A DNA stretch of 64,000 nt from positions 91,477-155,476 of the forward strand of contig CAJUQJ010000005.1 in the NCBI GenBank assembly GCA_910588215.1. The letters are read 5' to 3'. Shown here in pieces: positions 9,766 through 17,302 of this stretch. How positions within the stretch are numbered: the stretch's first letter is position 1; each line of letters starts with the position of its first letter. The translations under genes and the position numbers were made by a program. Below the pieces are notes generated by a model. The model did no database searches and was not told where the DNA came from. It was given only the letters and a program-made list of their open reading frames with translations. This DNA is from an uncultured Lachnospiraceae bacterium. Lineage in GTDB: Bacteria > Bacillota > Clostridia > Lachnospirales > Lachnospiraceae.

Positions 9766-12102
9766 ATGACAGCGGAAAAACTGGTGGCAGAGATGCCTAA
9801 AGGCTTGATTAAGTGGTACGACTTTGAAAAAGGCAGTCGTGCTTTGTATATTACTGCAATGCAGCCGACAGATGAGACGATGAAAGAGGCATTGTCAGAA
9901 TGTGGACTGCATGTGGACAGTTATATGCCGAGTGAACTTATAGATTTAAATGTTTCATATAAGTATGATTATGTTATGATTATGTCAGCAATAGAGAGGA
10001 CAGCGAACATAGAAGATGCGAAGGGGCTTCTTAACAGTATTCGAGACTTGTTAAAGGACAATGGGACATTGCTGCTGGGAATGGATAATCGGTTGGGGAT
10101 TCGTTATTTTTGTGGCGACAGGGATATCTATACCGGGAGAAATTTTGATGGTATAGAGAATTATGTGCGCGCACAGGTTTCAGACTTTGATCTCATGACA
10201 GGCCGTAATTTTGCGAAAGATGAAATCCTTGATATTCTTGAATCGGCAGGATTTACTTTTCATAGATTTTATTCGGTATTTCCTGTTTTGAACAGGCCGC
10301 AGATCCTGTTTGCAGAAGATTATGTACCGGTTGAGTCGCTGGATACCAGAATATTTCCGCAGTATAATTATCCAGATACGGTCTTTTTGGAGGAAGAAAG
10401 ACTGTATAATACACTGATCAGGAACGGAATGTTCCATACGATGGCTAATGGATTTTTGATTGAATGTCCTTTAGAAGGGAATTTCTCAAATGCGAGACAA
10501 ATTACAGTGTCTGCTGATAGAGGAAAAGAAAATGCTGCATATACGATAATCCGAAGGGATAATAAGGTGCAAAAAAAGGCAATGTATCGGGAGGGAGAAA
10601 AGAAACTTTCAAAACTCCTGGAGAACCATAAATATCTTTCAGATCGTGGAATACATATGGTAGAAATTTTGCCGGAAAAAAAGAGCCTTATCATGCCATA
10701 CATCAATGCGATGTCTGCAGTAGAGTATTTACGGAATTTGTTGGTGCGTGATAAAAAGATTTTCTTTGAATGTTTGGATCAGCTTTGGCAGGTGATACTT
10801 TCATCATCAGACCATGTGCCATATGCAGAGATTGACTGGGATAAATTTGATCCGTATTGGGAGAAGTCTAAAATTGATGATCCGGCGAAAGACAAATGGA
10901 AAAGACTTGCAAGGGGAACAAAGGAGGAGCAGGACAGCTTAGGTGTTGTTCTAAAAAGAGGGTATATTGATCTTGTACCATTAAATTGTTTCTGGTGGGA
11001 AGGAAATTTCCTGTTTTATGATCAGGAATGTTATGTGGAAAATCTTCCTGCAAAAGTGATTATGCTTAGAACGATTGACTTAATATATATGGGAAATCAG
11101 CATCTATTTAAGGTATTGCCAGAGGAGGATGTGAAGGGAAGATATGGTCTGTTAGAATGCCAGTCTTATTTTTATCCATTTGTCAGTAAGTTTTTGAATG
11201 AACTGAGAAATGATCAGCTTCTTAGATTTTATCATGAGAAGGTAAGAAGGAACATTGGCGTATTGAACGCTAATCGTCAACGCATGAATTATTCGGTTAA
11301 TGATTATGAAAGAACCTTCCGAGATATATTAAAGGGAGCAGAAAGTAGAAAATTGTATTTATTTGGTTCCGGGAATTTTGCCAGGCAGTTTATATCTCAA
11401 TTTGGACAGGAGTATCAAATTGCAGGTTTGATTGATAATGATTCGTCGAAGTGGGGAATGAAAATAAATGACATACCGATAAATTCTCCTGATGTTTTAA
11501 AGAGTCTGGAGAAAGCAACTTATAAGGTGATTATTTGCATTAAAAATTTTACGGCGGTTATACGCCAGCTGCAAAATATGGGAATTATGGATTATGGAAT
11601 TTATGACAGTAATCTTGCATATCCCAGAATTCAGAAGAAACCTGTAATATCAAATGAAGAACAGAAAGTGCCGAAAAAGTATCATACAGGTTATATTGCA
11701 GGGGTGTTCGATCTTTTTCATGTAGGACATTTGAATATGTTTAAAAGGGCGAAAGAATTGTGCGAGCATCTTATTGTAGGGGTAGTAACAGATGAAGGAG
11801 TTATGAAGGATAAAAAGACCATGCCCTTTGTACCCTTCGGAGAGAGAATGGAGATGGTACGCTCATGTAAATACGTAGATGAAGCTGTAGAAATACCGAT
11901 CGATTGTAGTAATACAGATGAAGCGTACCGTAGATATCAGTTTGATGTCCAGTTTTCTGGAAGTGATTATGAGCATGATGAGGCATGGCTTGCTAAAAAG
12001 GAATTTCTTCAAAAGCAGGGAGCTGATCTTATATTTTTTCCTTATACACAATCTACCAATTCTACAAAGATTAAGGGATTGATCAACAAAAAGCTAATGT
12101 GA
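9766..12102 (+). CDS. Four-domain protein: methyltransferase-like, kinase-like, Rossmann-like, cytidylyltransferase
   Basis: A 778-residue mosaic. Residues ~1-235 resemble a class I SAM methyltransferase (YDYVMIMSAIER, LLKDNGTLLLGMDN), but the glycine-rich SAM loop is not obvious. Residues ~240-500 resemble an aminoglycoside/choline-kinase-like fold, with DLVPLN (Asp402, Asn407) and YDQE (Asp419) at the catalytic and metal positions. Residues ~528-615 are the locus Rossmann-like module (LYLFGSGNFARQF, GLIDNDSSKWG). Residues ~640-778 are a glycerol-3-phosphate/ethanolamine-phosphate cytidylyltransferase domain, with GVFDLFHVGH at 646-655 and a terminal STNSTKIK replacing the usual STT. One chain could thus phosphorylate an alcohol and activate it with CTP, feeding the CDP-alcohol phosphotransferase at 6150-7691. 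The cytidylyltransferase call is strong, the kinase call moderate, and the methyltransferase may be inactive. Confidence 0.85.
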   Translation: MTAEKLVAEMPKGLIKWYDFEKGSRALYITAMQPTDETMKEALSECGLHVDSYMPSELIDLNVSYKYDYVMIMSAIERTANIEDAKGLLNSIRDLLKDNGTLLLGMDNRLGIRYFCGDRDIYTGRNFDGIENYVRAQVSDFDLMTGRNFAKDEILDILESAGFTFHRFYSVFPVLNRPQILFAEDYVPVESLDTRIFPQYNYPDTVFLEEERLYNTLIRNGMFHTMANGFLIECPLEGNFSNARQITVSADRGKENAAYTIIRRDNKVQKKAMYREGEKKLSKLLENHKYLSDRGIHMVEILPEKKSLIMPYINAMSAVEYLRNLLVRDKKIFFECLDQLWQVILSSSDHVPYAEIDWDKFDPYWEKSKIDDPAKDKWKRLARGTKEEQDSLGVVLKRGYIDLVPLNCFWWEGNFLFYDQECYVENLPAKVIMLRTIDLIYMGNQHLFKVLPEEDVKGRYGLLECQSYFYPFVSKFLNELRNDQLLRFYHEKVRRNIGVLNANRQRMNYSVNDYERTFRDILKGAESRKLYLFGSGNFARQFISQFGQEYQIAGLIDNDSSKWGMKINDIPINSPDVLKSLEKATYKVIICIKNFTAVIRQLQNMGIMDYGIYDSNLAYPRIQKKPVISNEEQKVPKKYHTGYIAGVFDLFHVGHLNMFKRAKELCEHLIVGVVTDEGVMKDKKTMPFVPFGERMEMVRSCKYVDEAVEIPIDCSNTDEAYRRYQFDVQFSGSDYEHDEAWLAKKEFLQKQGADLIFFPYTQSTNSTKIKGLINKKLM

Positions 12103-12135
12103 CTTATACAGATTGAGGAAGGCGGGATATTAATA

Positions 12136-13353
12136 ATGAAGGCAAGTCTTTCTACGACATGCATTATAGACCTCAATAATCCTAAAAAATATATGTCTTA
12201 TGTCTCTGCAGCAGGCTTTGGGAGCATGATGCTGGATTTGGGTATGCTTTACGCAAAAAGTGATTTTGAAGATTATGGGACTAAGAATTCGAAGTGTAAT
12301 GTAACAGAACTTTGTAAACAGTACGATCAGCTTATTGAGCAGAGCTTGAAGCATTCTATACAGATTGACTCCATGCGGATGCCGCAATTAAAATGGGATA
12401 CGAAAAGAGAAGATTTAAATGGCCTATTGCTGCAGATTGGAGAGAAGTGTATAAAGGCGTGCAGCAGGCTTGGGTGCCATTATATAATTGTTCAGCCCTT
12501 GTTCTCAGGAATTATGAAAGCTGACAGGTATCAGGAGAACTATAGATATTGCCTTAAGCTGGGAGAAGTGGCAAAGGAAAATAATGTATATATTTTGTTG
12601 GAAAATCAATGTGATAATATAAATGGCCATTTAATAAGAGGCATGTGTAGTGATGTCAGTGCTGCATCAGGTTTAATAGATGAAATTAACAGGAAGCTTA
12701 ACAGTGAAGTTGCAGGGTTTTGCCTGAATACTGAAGTGTGTAGTCTGTGTGGGCAGGATATGGGAGAAATGGCGGCGGAACTTGGTAACAAGCTGAAGGC
12801 TGTTTTAGTGAAAGAACGCGATGGCATTCATGAAACAGGAAGATTGCCAGAGACAAGTGGCAGCAATAAGAAATGGCTTAAAATGATCAGGGGGCTTAGA
12901 AAGATAGAATATGATGGTATGCTGATCATGGATGCAGGAAAGACTTTGTTGGAGTTTTCCCATTTATTGCGTTCTCAGATGTATCCGGTGATCAAATCTG
13001 TAACTGATTTTTTCTGCTGGCAGATAGAAATGGAGAGGCATTTGAAAAAATATTCCAACAGAGTCTTGTTTGGAGCAGGCAAAATGTGTCAAAATTACAT
13101 GGAATATTATGGGAAAAATTATCCGCCGTTATTTGTATGTGATAATAATCCGCAGCTGTGGGGAACAAAAGTATGTGGCCTGCATATAAAATCTCCAGAA
13201 GCATTGCAGAAACTTCCGAAAGATTGTGGAGTAATTATCTGCAATGTATTTTATAAGGAAATTGCAGAACAGCTTAAAGTGATGGGAATCAAGAATATAG
13301 GATCTTTTAATGATGAGTATTTACCAGAGTTTGCGGATTTAGATAAACTTTGA
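12136..13353 (+). CDS. Degenerate sugar-phosphate isomerase-like TIM barrel with C-terminal Rossmann-like module
   Basis: A 405-residue protein. Its first ~290 residues align by eye with the TIM-barrel isomerase encoded at 13597-14535 (shared blocks LLENQCDN versus CIENLYDS, NGHLIRG versus GGHLVEG, GFCLNTEVCS versus GFCFDTGHAN). The metal and catalytic positions are mostly lost: the Asp and His of FDTGH are Asn and Val, HIHDND has become VKERD, and the last Glu (SFET) is Asp (IMDA). Residues ~308-405 are the shared Rossmann-like module (RVLFGAGKMCQNYM, VCDNNPQLWG). It is therefore probably not an active isomerase; a binding or scaffolding role is an inference. It is the last gene of the AT-rich part of the locus. 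Confidence 0.82.
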   Translation: MKASLSTTCIIDLNNPKKYMSYVSAAGFGSMMLDLGMLYAKSDFEDYGTKNSKCNVTELCKQYDQLIEQSLKHSIQIDSMRMPQLKWDTKREDLNGLLLQIGEKCIKACSRLGCHYIIVQPLFSGIMKADRYQENYRYCLKLGEVAKENNVYILLENQCDNINGHLIRGMCSDVSAASGLIDEINRKLNSEVAGFCLNTEVCSLCGQDMGEMAAELGNKLKAVLVKERDGIHETGRLPETSGSNKKWLKMIRGLRKIEYDGMLIMDAGKTLLEFSHLLRSQMYPVIKSVTDFFCWQIEMERHLKKYSNRVLFGAGKMCQNYMEYYGKNYPPLFVCDNNPQLWGTKVCGLHIKSPEALQKLPKDCGVIICNVFYKEIAEQLKVMGIKNIGSFNDEYLPEFADLDKL

Positions 13354-13370
13354 AAGTCGAACAAATTATG

Positions 13371-13536
13371 CTAGTACTCCGTACTGAAAACCCTTGTGCA
13401 AATATTTCGGTCTATTTTCCCGATTGCACAAGCCCAGAATACTCAACGTAGCCCGCTACGCCTCCGTTTCTGAACTTGTACACTCGAAAAAATATCCTCG
13501 AAAATTTGCACAGGAACTTCAAGTACGGAGTACTAG
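13371..13536. repeat. 166-bp MITE-like element with 15-bp perfect terminal inverted repeats
   Basis: The left end CTAGTACTCCGTACT (13371-13385) is repeated perfectly inverted at 13522-13536. The arms extend imperfectly inward to about 40 nt (both contain GTGCAAAT followed by a TTCG-type run). A second nested stem pairs CTTGTGCAA with TTGCACAAG (13391-13432 region), and the centre has CGTAGC-CC-GCTACG. It contains no open frame of note. It lies between the degenerate and the intact TIM-barrel gene. No clear target-site duplication is seen. It could be a miniature inverted-repeat element or a large RNA structure. Confidence 0.75.
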
Positions 13537-13596
13537 ATCATAAGGCGCACCGATCAAATAGTATATACAAGCAAGACAATCGGAAAAGGAGAATGT

Positions 13597-14535
13597 ATGC
13601 TCAGACTGGGAGTTCAGACAAATAATGTAATAGAGGATAACTGCCCGCAGGATGGCTTTGCCTTATTGAAACGTGCCGGTTTTTCGTGCGCTGATTTTTC
13701 TCTGAACGGATATTTGAAGAATACCGATGTTTACAAGTCGGATATTAACCAATTCTTTTCCCGATCGGTTCAGGATCTGGAAGCTTTTTTCGGATCACAT
13801 AAGCAGGGTGCTGCGGAGGAAGGTATTCTGATCAGCCAGATGCATATGCCATATCCGATCTATGTACCTGGGGGAGACAAGGAATTAAATGACTATCTCC
13901 GGGAAGTAGTGGCTCCCAAAAGCATGGCATTGTGTTCGTTTTTCCAATGTCCGTATATTGTGATACATAGTTATAAGCTTGCGCTGTATCTGGGTTCGGA
14001 GCGCAGGGAGTGGGAACAGACAGAGCAATTCCTTGATACCATTTTGCCTATGGCAAAAGAAATGGGGATTACAATCTGTATCGAAAATCTGTATGACAGC
14101 GTAGGGGGTCATTTGGTCGAAGGACCCTGCTGCAATGCGGTAAAGGCGGCTGAGCGGATTGACAGAATCAATGATAAATATCATGCGGAGATCCTGGGTT
14201 TTTGCTTTGACACAGGACACGCCAATTTGATCGGAGTAGATTTTGAGAATTTTATTACCATACTTGGTCACAGGTTGAAAGTTCTGCATATTCATGATAA
14301 TGACGGCAGACAGGATCTGCATCAGATTCCGTTCACATTTACGGCAACACGGGAAAACAAATCTTCTACGGATTGGGATGGATTTATCAGAGGACTGCGC
14401 AATATTCAGTTCGATGGAGTCTTGAGTTTTGAGACTGCACCGGTGCTTAATGCTTTTCCGGAGGGGATGAAAGAGACAGTGTTGGGGTTTATTGCACAAA
14501 TAGGAAAATATTTTGCGGAACAGATAAACGGCTGA
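13597..14535 (+). CDS. Sugar phosphate isomerase/epimerase-like TIM-barrel protein (AP endonuclease 2 family)
   Basis: A 312-residue xylose-isomerase-like TIM barrel. The metal-site residues of the family are all visible: Glu in ICIENLYDS, Asp and His in CFDTGHAN, His in LHIHDND and Glu in SFETAP. It is expected to isomerise or epimerise a sugar, polyol or their phosphates; the substrate is unknown. The start ATG at 13597 follows AAAAGGAGA at good spacing. Base composition is clearly less AT-rich than in the genes upstream. It lies between the inverted-repeat element and the IspD-like cytidylyltransferase gene, so it could make the polyol phosphate activated by that enzyme. It is the intact paralogue of the preceding protein. 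Confidence 0.85.
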   Translation: MLRLGVQTNNVIEDNCPQDGFALLKRAGFSCADFSLNGYLKNTDVYKSDINQFFSRSVQDLEAFFGSHKQGAAEEGILISQMHMPYPIYVPGGDKELNDYLREVVAPKSMALCSFFQCPYIVIHSYKLALYLGSERREWEQTEQFLDTILPMAKEMGITICIENLYDSVGGHLVEGPCCNAVKAAERIDRINDKYHAEILGFCFDTGHANLIGVDFENFITILGHRLKVLHIHDNDGRQDLHQIPFTFTATRENKSSTDWDGFIRGLRNIQFDGVLSFETAPVLNAFPEGMKETVLGFIAQIGKYFAEQING

Positions 14536-14607
14536 GGATGTAGAATAAGTCTTGTTTTCAGCGGATTAGGATGAAGCATGAAAGAAGAAATAAGTTGTGT
14601 GCTTTAT

Positions 14608-14636
14608 TTGCATCGCTACTGATAATATGCTATACT
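14608..14636 (+). promoter_or_regulatory. Candidate sigma-A promoter for the IspD/TarI-like gene
   Basis: TTGCAT (14608-14613) and TATACT (14631-14636) are separated by 17 bp. The site lies about 150 bp upstream of the ATG at 14787. It falls inside an in-frame upstream extension of that gene, which supports the later start. Confidence 0.45.
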
Positions 14637-14786
14637 TCTCGTAGCAAAGCAGTTCCGGTCTTCTATATGAGCAAAGCAGTTGCGGATATTGGGGAGATCA
14701 TAAGGAGAACTTGCCGTATAGCTGAACTGTTGGGCAGAGATACGATCATTGAAACATATAATTATGTGATATACGGAGGGGATACC

Positions 14787-15473
14787 ATGAACATAGCATT
14801 GATACTCGCCGGTGGAACAGGGGAACGCCTTATGCGCGGGAGACCGAAACCATTCGTATCAGTGCGGGGAACGATGATCATCACGCATTGCCTTGCAGCG
14901 GTCGGTGCGCATCCGCTCATTGATGCGATCCAGATTGTCGCTGAGGAAGAATGGCGTGAGAAAATATATGAACAAATGCCGGAGGCTGCCTTGAAGAAGT
15001 TAAGCGGGTTTTCAAAACCCGGTCCCAACAGGCAGCGTTCTATTTTTAATGGGCTAAAGACGATCATGCCATCTGCGAAAAAATCAGATATCATCGTTAT
15101 TCACGATGCGACAAGACCTCTGGTCTCTGAAACTTTGATCACTGCGTGTGTGAAGGCTTGTGAGAAATATGACGGAGGGATTCCCGTACTTCCTGTTTTG
15201 GATACAATATATATGAGAAAGGAAAGATGTGTGGATTCTTTTCATGAAAGAGGCACGGTATATACGCAGCAAACTCCGGAAGCCTATCGTTTAAAGAAAT
15301 ATTATGCAGCAAATCAGAAGCTGCTGCCGGATAAGCTGGACCAGGTCAATGATTCTGCGGAACCGGCGGTTTTGGCAGGGATGAATTTGGTAATGTTTCT
15401 GGGAGAGGCTACGAACTTCAGGATTGAAACGCTGATAGATTTGGAACGATTAAAAGTGTTTATCAACATATAA
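14787..15473 (+). CDS. IspD/TarI-family cytidylyltransferase
   Basis: Nucleotidyltransferase of the IspD/TarI family, 228 aa. It makes a CDP-alcohol from CTP and a polyol phosphate (ribitol-5-phosphate in TarI, methylerythritol phosphate in IspD). Motifs: the N-terminal LILAGGTGERLMRGRPKPF loop with a noncanonical RPKPF, HDATRPLVSE and the later TQQTPEAYRLKKYY and NDSAEPAVLAG segments. ATG 14787 is chosen because GGAGGG lies 6 bp upstream and the family begins here; the frame stays open back to 14571, but those 72 residues are not family-like. The glycan-locus context favours a TarI-like or related role over isoprenoid synthesis, but this is not decided by sequence alone. Confidence 0.85.
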   Translation: MNIALILAGGTGERLMRGRPKPFVSVRGTMIITHCLAAVGAHPLIDAIQIVAEEEWREKIYEQMPEAALKKLSGFSKPGPNRQRSIFNGLKTIMPSAKKSDIIVIHDATRPLVSETLITACVKACEKYDGGIPVLPVLDTIYMRKERCVDSFHERGTVYTQQTPEAYRLKKYYAANQKLLPDKLDQVNDSAEPAVLAGMNLVMFLGEATNFRIETLIDLERLKVFINI

Positions 15474-15571
15474 TGTGGAGCACTATTCAGCATATATTAT
15501 AAGGATATTACATACTCAAATGTCTTACACTGCAAAATGAGACATCCAGGAAACTTTCGGAGGCGTTTAAC

Positions 15572-15904
15572 ATGTATACGGATATAGATGAAGGCTTTAT
15601 ACGCACAAGGATTCTAGTGAAAGAGGCGTGTCTGTCGGAAGAACCGGTAGCGAGGTCGCAGGCCCAGCGGATCTGTAATCGGCTGGATGAATTCAAAGAA
15701 GTGATTTTGGATTTTAATAGGGTTGAAGTGATGGGACAAGGATTTGTGGATGAGATATTCCGGGTATTTACACGAGAGCACCCTGAAATTATTGTTCGGC
15801 CGATCAATATGATTCCGGAAGTGGAACGGATGATCCGTCATGTCAGCAGAGGCCATATTCCCGAGAATGTATGCCTTTCCGGAAATATACTTTATAAAGC
15901 TTAA
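15572..15904 (+). CDS. STAS-like DUF4325 domain protein
   Basis: A 110-residue protein with the DUF4325 (STAS-like) pattern: SRSQA-type start (ARSQAQRICNRLDEF), the core VILDFNRVEVMGQGFVDEIFRVF and a final HPEIIVRPINM strand/helix. In many bacteria this domain is fused or adjacent to a histidine-kinase-like ATPase, suggesting an anti-sigma/anti-anti-sigma-like switch. No such partner lies here, so its role is unknown. The start is supported by CGGAGG 9 bp upstream. An ATGTCT/AGACAT inverted repeat (15520-15545) sits just before the gene and may be an operator or hairpin. Confidence 0.7.
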   Translation: MYTDIDEGFIRTRILVKEACLSEEPVARSQAQRICNRLDEFKEVILDFNRVEVMGQGFVDEIFRVFTREHPEIIVRPINMIPEVERMIRHVSRGHIPENVCLSGNILYKA

Positions 15905-16288
15905 GCAGCTGTTTGGGCGGTTCCTATGTATTGTCCGCAGTATATTTAAGAAACCTATTTGTCCATAAAACGTAAAAACGTTTATAATTATTTCGGAAAC
16001 ACATTGCACATGAAATGTTTTTGTGTTATACTCTTTTCATTAAAACAAATCTTGATTCTTAAGTGCGTATATTGTGAGGTACAGAATGTGCAAATGTTTC
16101 TATATTTATGATACATTCTCGGATGGTGTCATTTACGCAGTCAGGCAGTTCTGCCGAAGATTCACATTTGTTTGGCAGGGCTGTTATGATAAAATTTTGA
16201 ATCATTGAGAAGAAGCATCAGTAGAAGTTTCACTCTCGTCCGTACATTGTAACAGATTCCTGTGTTAAATTGCCAAAGGAGGTTTACA
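15905..16288 (+). other. 384-bp intergenic region with one promoter candidate
   Basis: AT-rich spacer with no convincing gene. It holds an AAACGT/ACGTTT dyad near 15968-15983, the promoter candidate at 16004-16032, and a weak stem pairing CTGCC with GGCAG around 16150-16180. The long distance to the next start implies an untranslated leader of about 250 nt. Confidence 0.6.
16004..16032 (+). promoter_or_regulatory. Candidate sigma-A promoter upstream of the Rpn-type nuclease gene
   Basis: TTGCAC (16004-16009), 17-bp spacer, TATACT (16027-16032). It points toward the nuclease gene, about 257 bp upstream of its ATG. Confidence 0.5.
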
Positions 16289-17143
16289 ATGGAAAGAATG
16301 ACAGCCATAGAAATTTATGAGCAGAAGCGTGAGAGGATACGGAAGTTCAACTTGGTAAGTGATCTGTTTGCAGCAAAAGTATTTGAGGATTTGACAGCCT
16401 GTCAAGAATTATGTCGGATTCTGATGCGAAATCCTAATCTGCAGCTGAAGGATGTGAAGACACAGTACGTGATCAGGAATCTTGAGGGGCATTCTGTACA
16501 GCTCGATATCCTGGCAGAAGAACTTACAGGAAGTCTGATTAATGTAGAACTGCAGATGTATAAGGAAGAAGCGCCGTTTCGGAGAAGTAGATATTATATG
16601 TCCTGTATTGATATGAGTATACTGGGTAAAGGTAAGGCGTATTATGAGTTGCCTTCTGTGACAGTCTTGTATATTACCAGAACTGATTTTATCGGCGGTA
16701 AGAAGGGGCTTTATCAAATTAGAAGAAAGACAAACACAAAAAGTTCATTAGGGATAGATTTGGATAATGGGTTATGCGAAAAGTATTTTAACTTAAGGTA
16801 TCCGACAAGATATAAGAGCATTAATGAGTTGCTTCGTTATTTGGAAAATTCAGATCCATTTTATCGGACGAAAGTATTTCCACGGATAGTAGAGAGAGTT
16901 AAATTTTTTAAGGTTCAGGAGGAAGGGGTAGATATTATGTGTGAAATAGCGGACAGAATCAAGATGGAAGGAAAGATAGAAGGAAAGATAGAAGTCATTC
17001 TGGAGCTGCTGGAGGAATTGGGAAAGGTGCCGAGCAAGATTGTTGAACGAATCAGCCGGGAGACGGATCTGGTGGTCCTTGGCAGATGGATCAAATGTGC
17101 GGCTTCTGCTACCAGTATAACCGAGTTTGAGGGCAAGATGTAG
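16289..17143 (+). CDS. Rpn-family PD-(D/E)XK nuclease (transposase-like)
   Basis: A 284-residue member of the Rpn / PDDEXK_2 family, named for recombination-promoting nucleases and annotated as putative transposases. The active-site core is visible as VQLDILAEEL (Asp) followed by LINVELQMY (Glu-x-Gln), so the nuclease may be functional. It continues with RSRYYMSCIDMSIL and the usual terminal block GRWIKCAASATSITEFEGKM. ATG 16289 follows AAAGGAGG; a GTG at 16262 is in frame but lies before the ribosome site. No terminal inverted repeats or target duplications frame the gene, so mobility is not shown. Biological role in gut Firmicutes, where the family is multicopy, is unclear. Confidence 0.8.
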   Translation: MERMTAIEIYEQKRERIRKFNLVSDLFAAKVFEDLTACQELCRILMRNPNLQLKDVKTQYVIRNLEGHSVQLDILAEELTGSLINVELQMYKEEAPFRRSRYYMSCIDMSILGKGKAYYELPSVTVLYITRTDFIGGKKGLYQIRRKTNTKSSLGIDLDNGLCEKYFNLRYPTRYKSINELLRYLENSDPFYRTKVFPRIVERVKFFKVQEEGVDIMCEIADRIKMEGKIEGKIEVILELLEELGKVPSKIVERISRETDLVVLGRWIKCAASATSITEFEGKM

Positions 17144-17186
17144 CTCCCGCTTTATCCAAGTTCATTTTCACCATCTGTATGCCCTG

Positions 17187-17264
17187 CTTAGCGAGATATC
17201 TGCATCAGATTCGGTCAGCGCAGTTCGTCGCGGTTTTCTTATCTTGCGTAAATCTCTCGCTAAG
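17187..17264. repeat. 78-bp inverted-repeat element between convergent genes
   Basis: CTTAGCGAGA (17187-17196) is repeated perfectly inverted as TCTCGCTAAG (17255-17264), enclosing 58 bp. It lies between the nuclease gene and the end of the antiporter operon. There is no T-tract directly after either arm, so it is not a standard terminator; it could be a small repeat or a transcription-end structure. Confidence 0.55.
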
Positions 17265-17302
17265 TGGGTCATTTATCTGGCAGAAACTATTCCAAGCTTA
17301 TT

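Noticed and set aside
16289..17143. Complete insertion sequence around the Rpn-type gene
   Set aside because: No terminal inverted repeats flanking the gene and no target duplication; the nearby inverted repeat lies entirely downstream.
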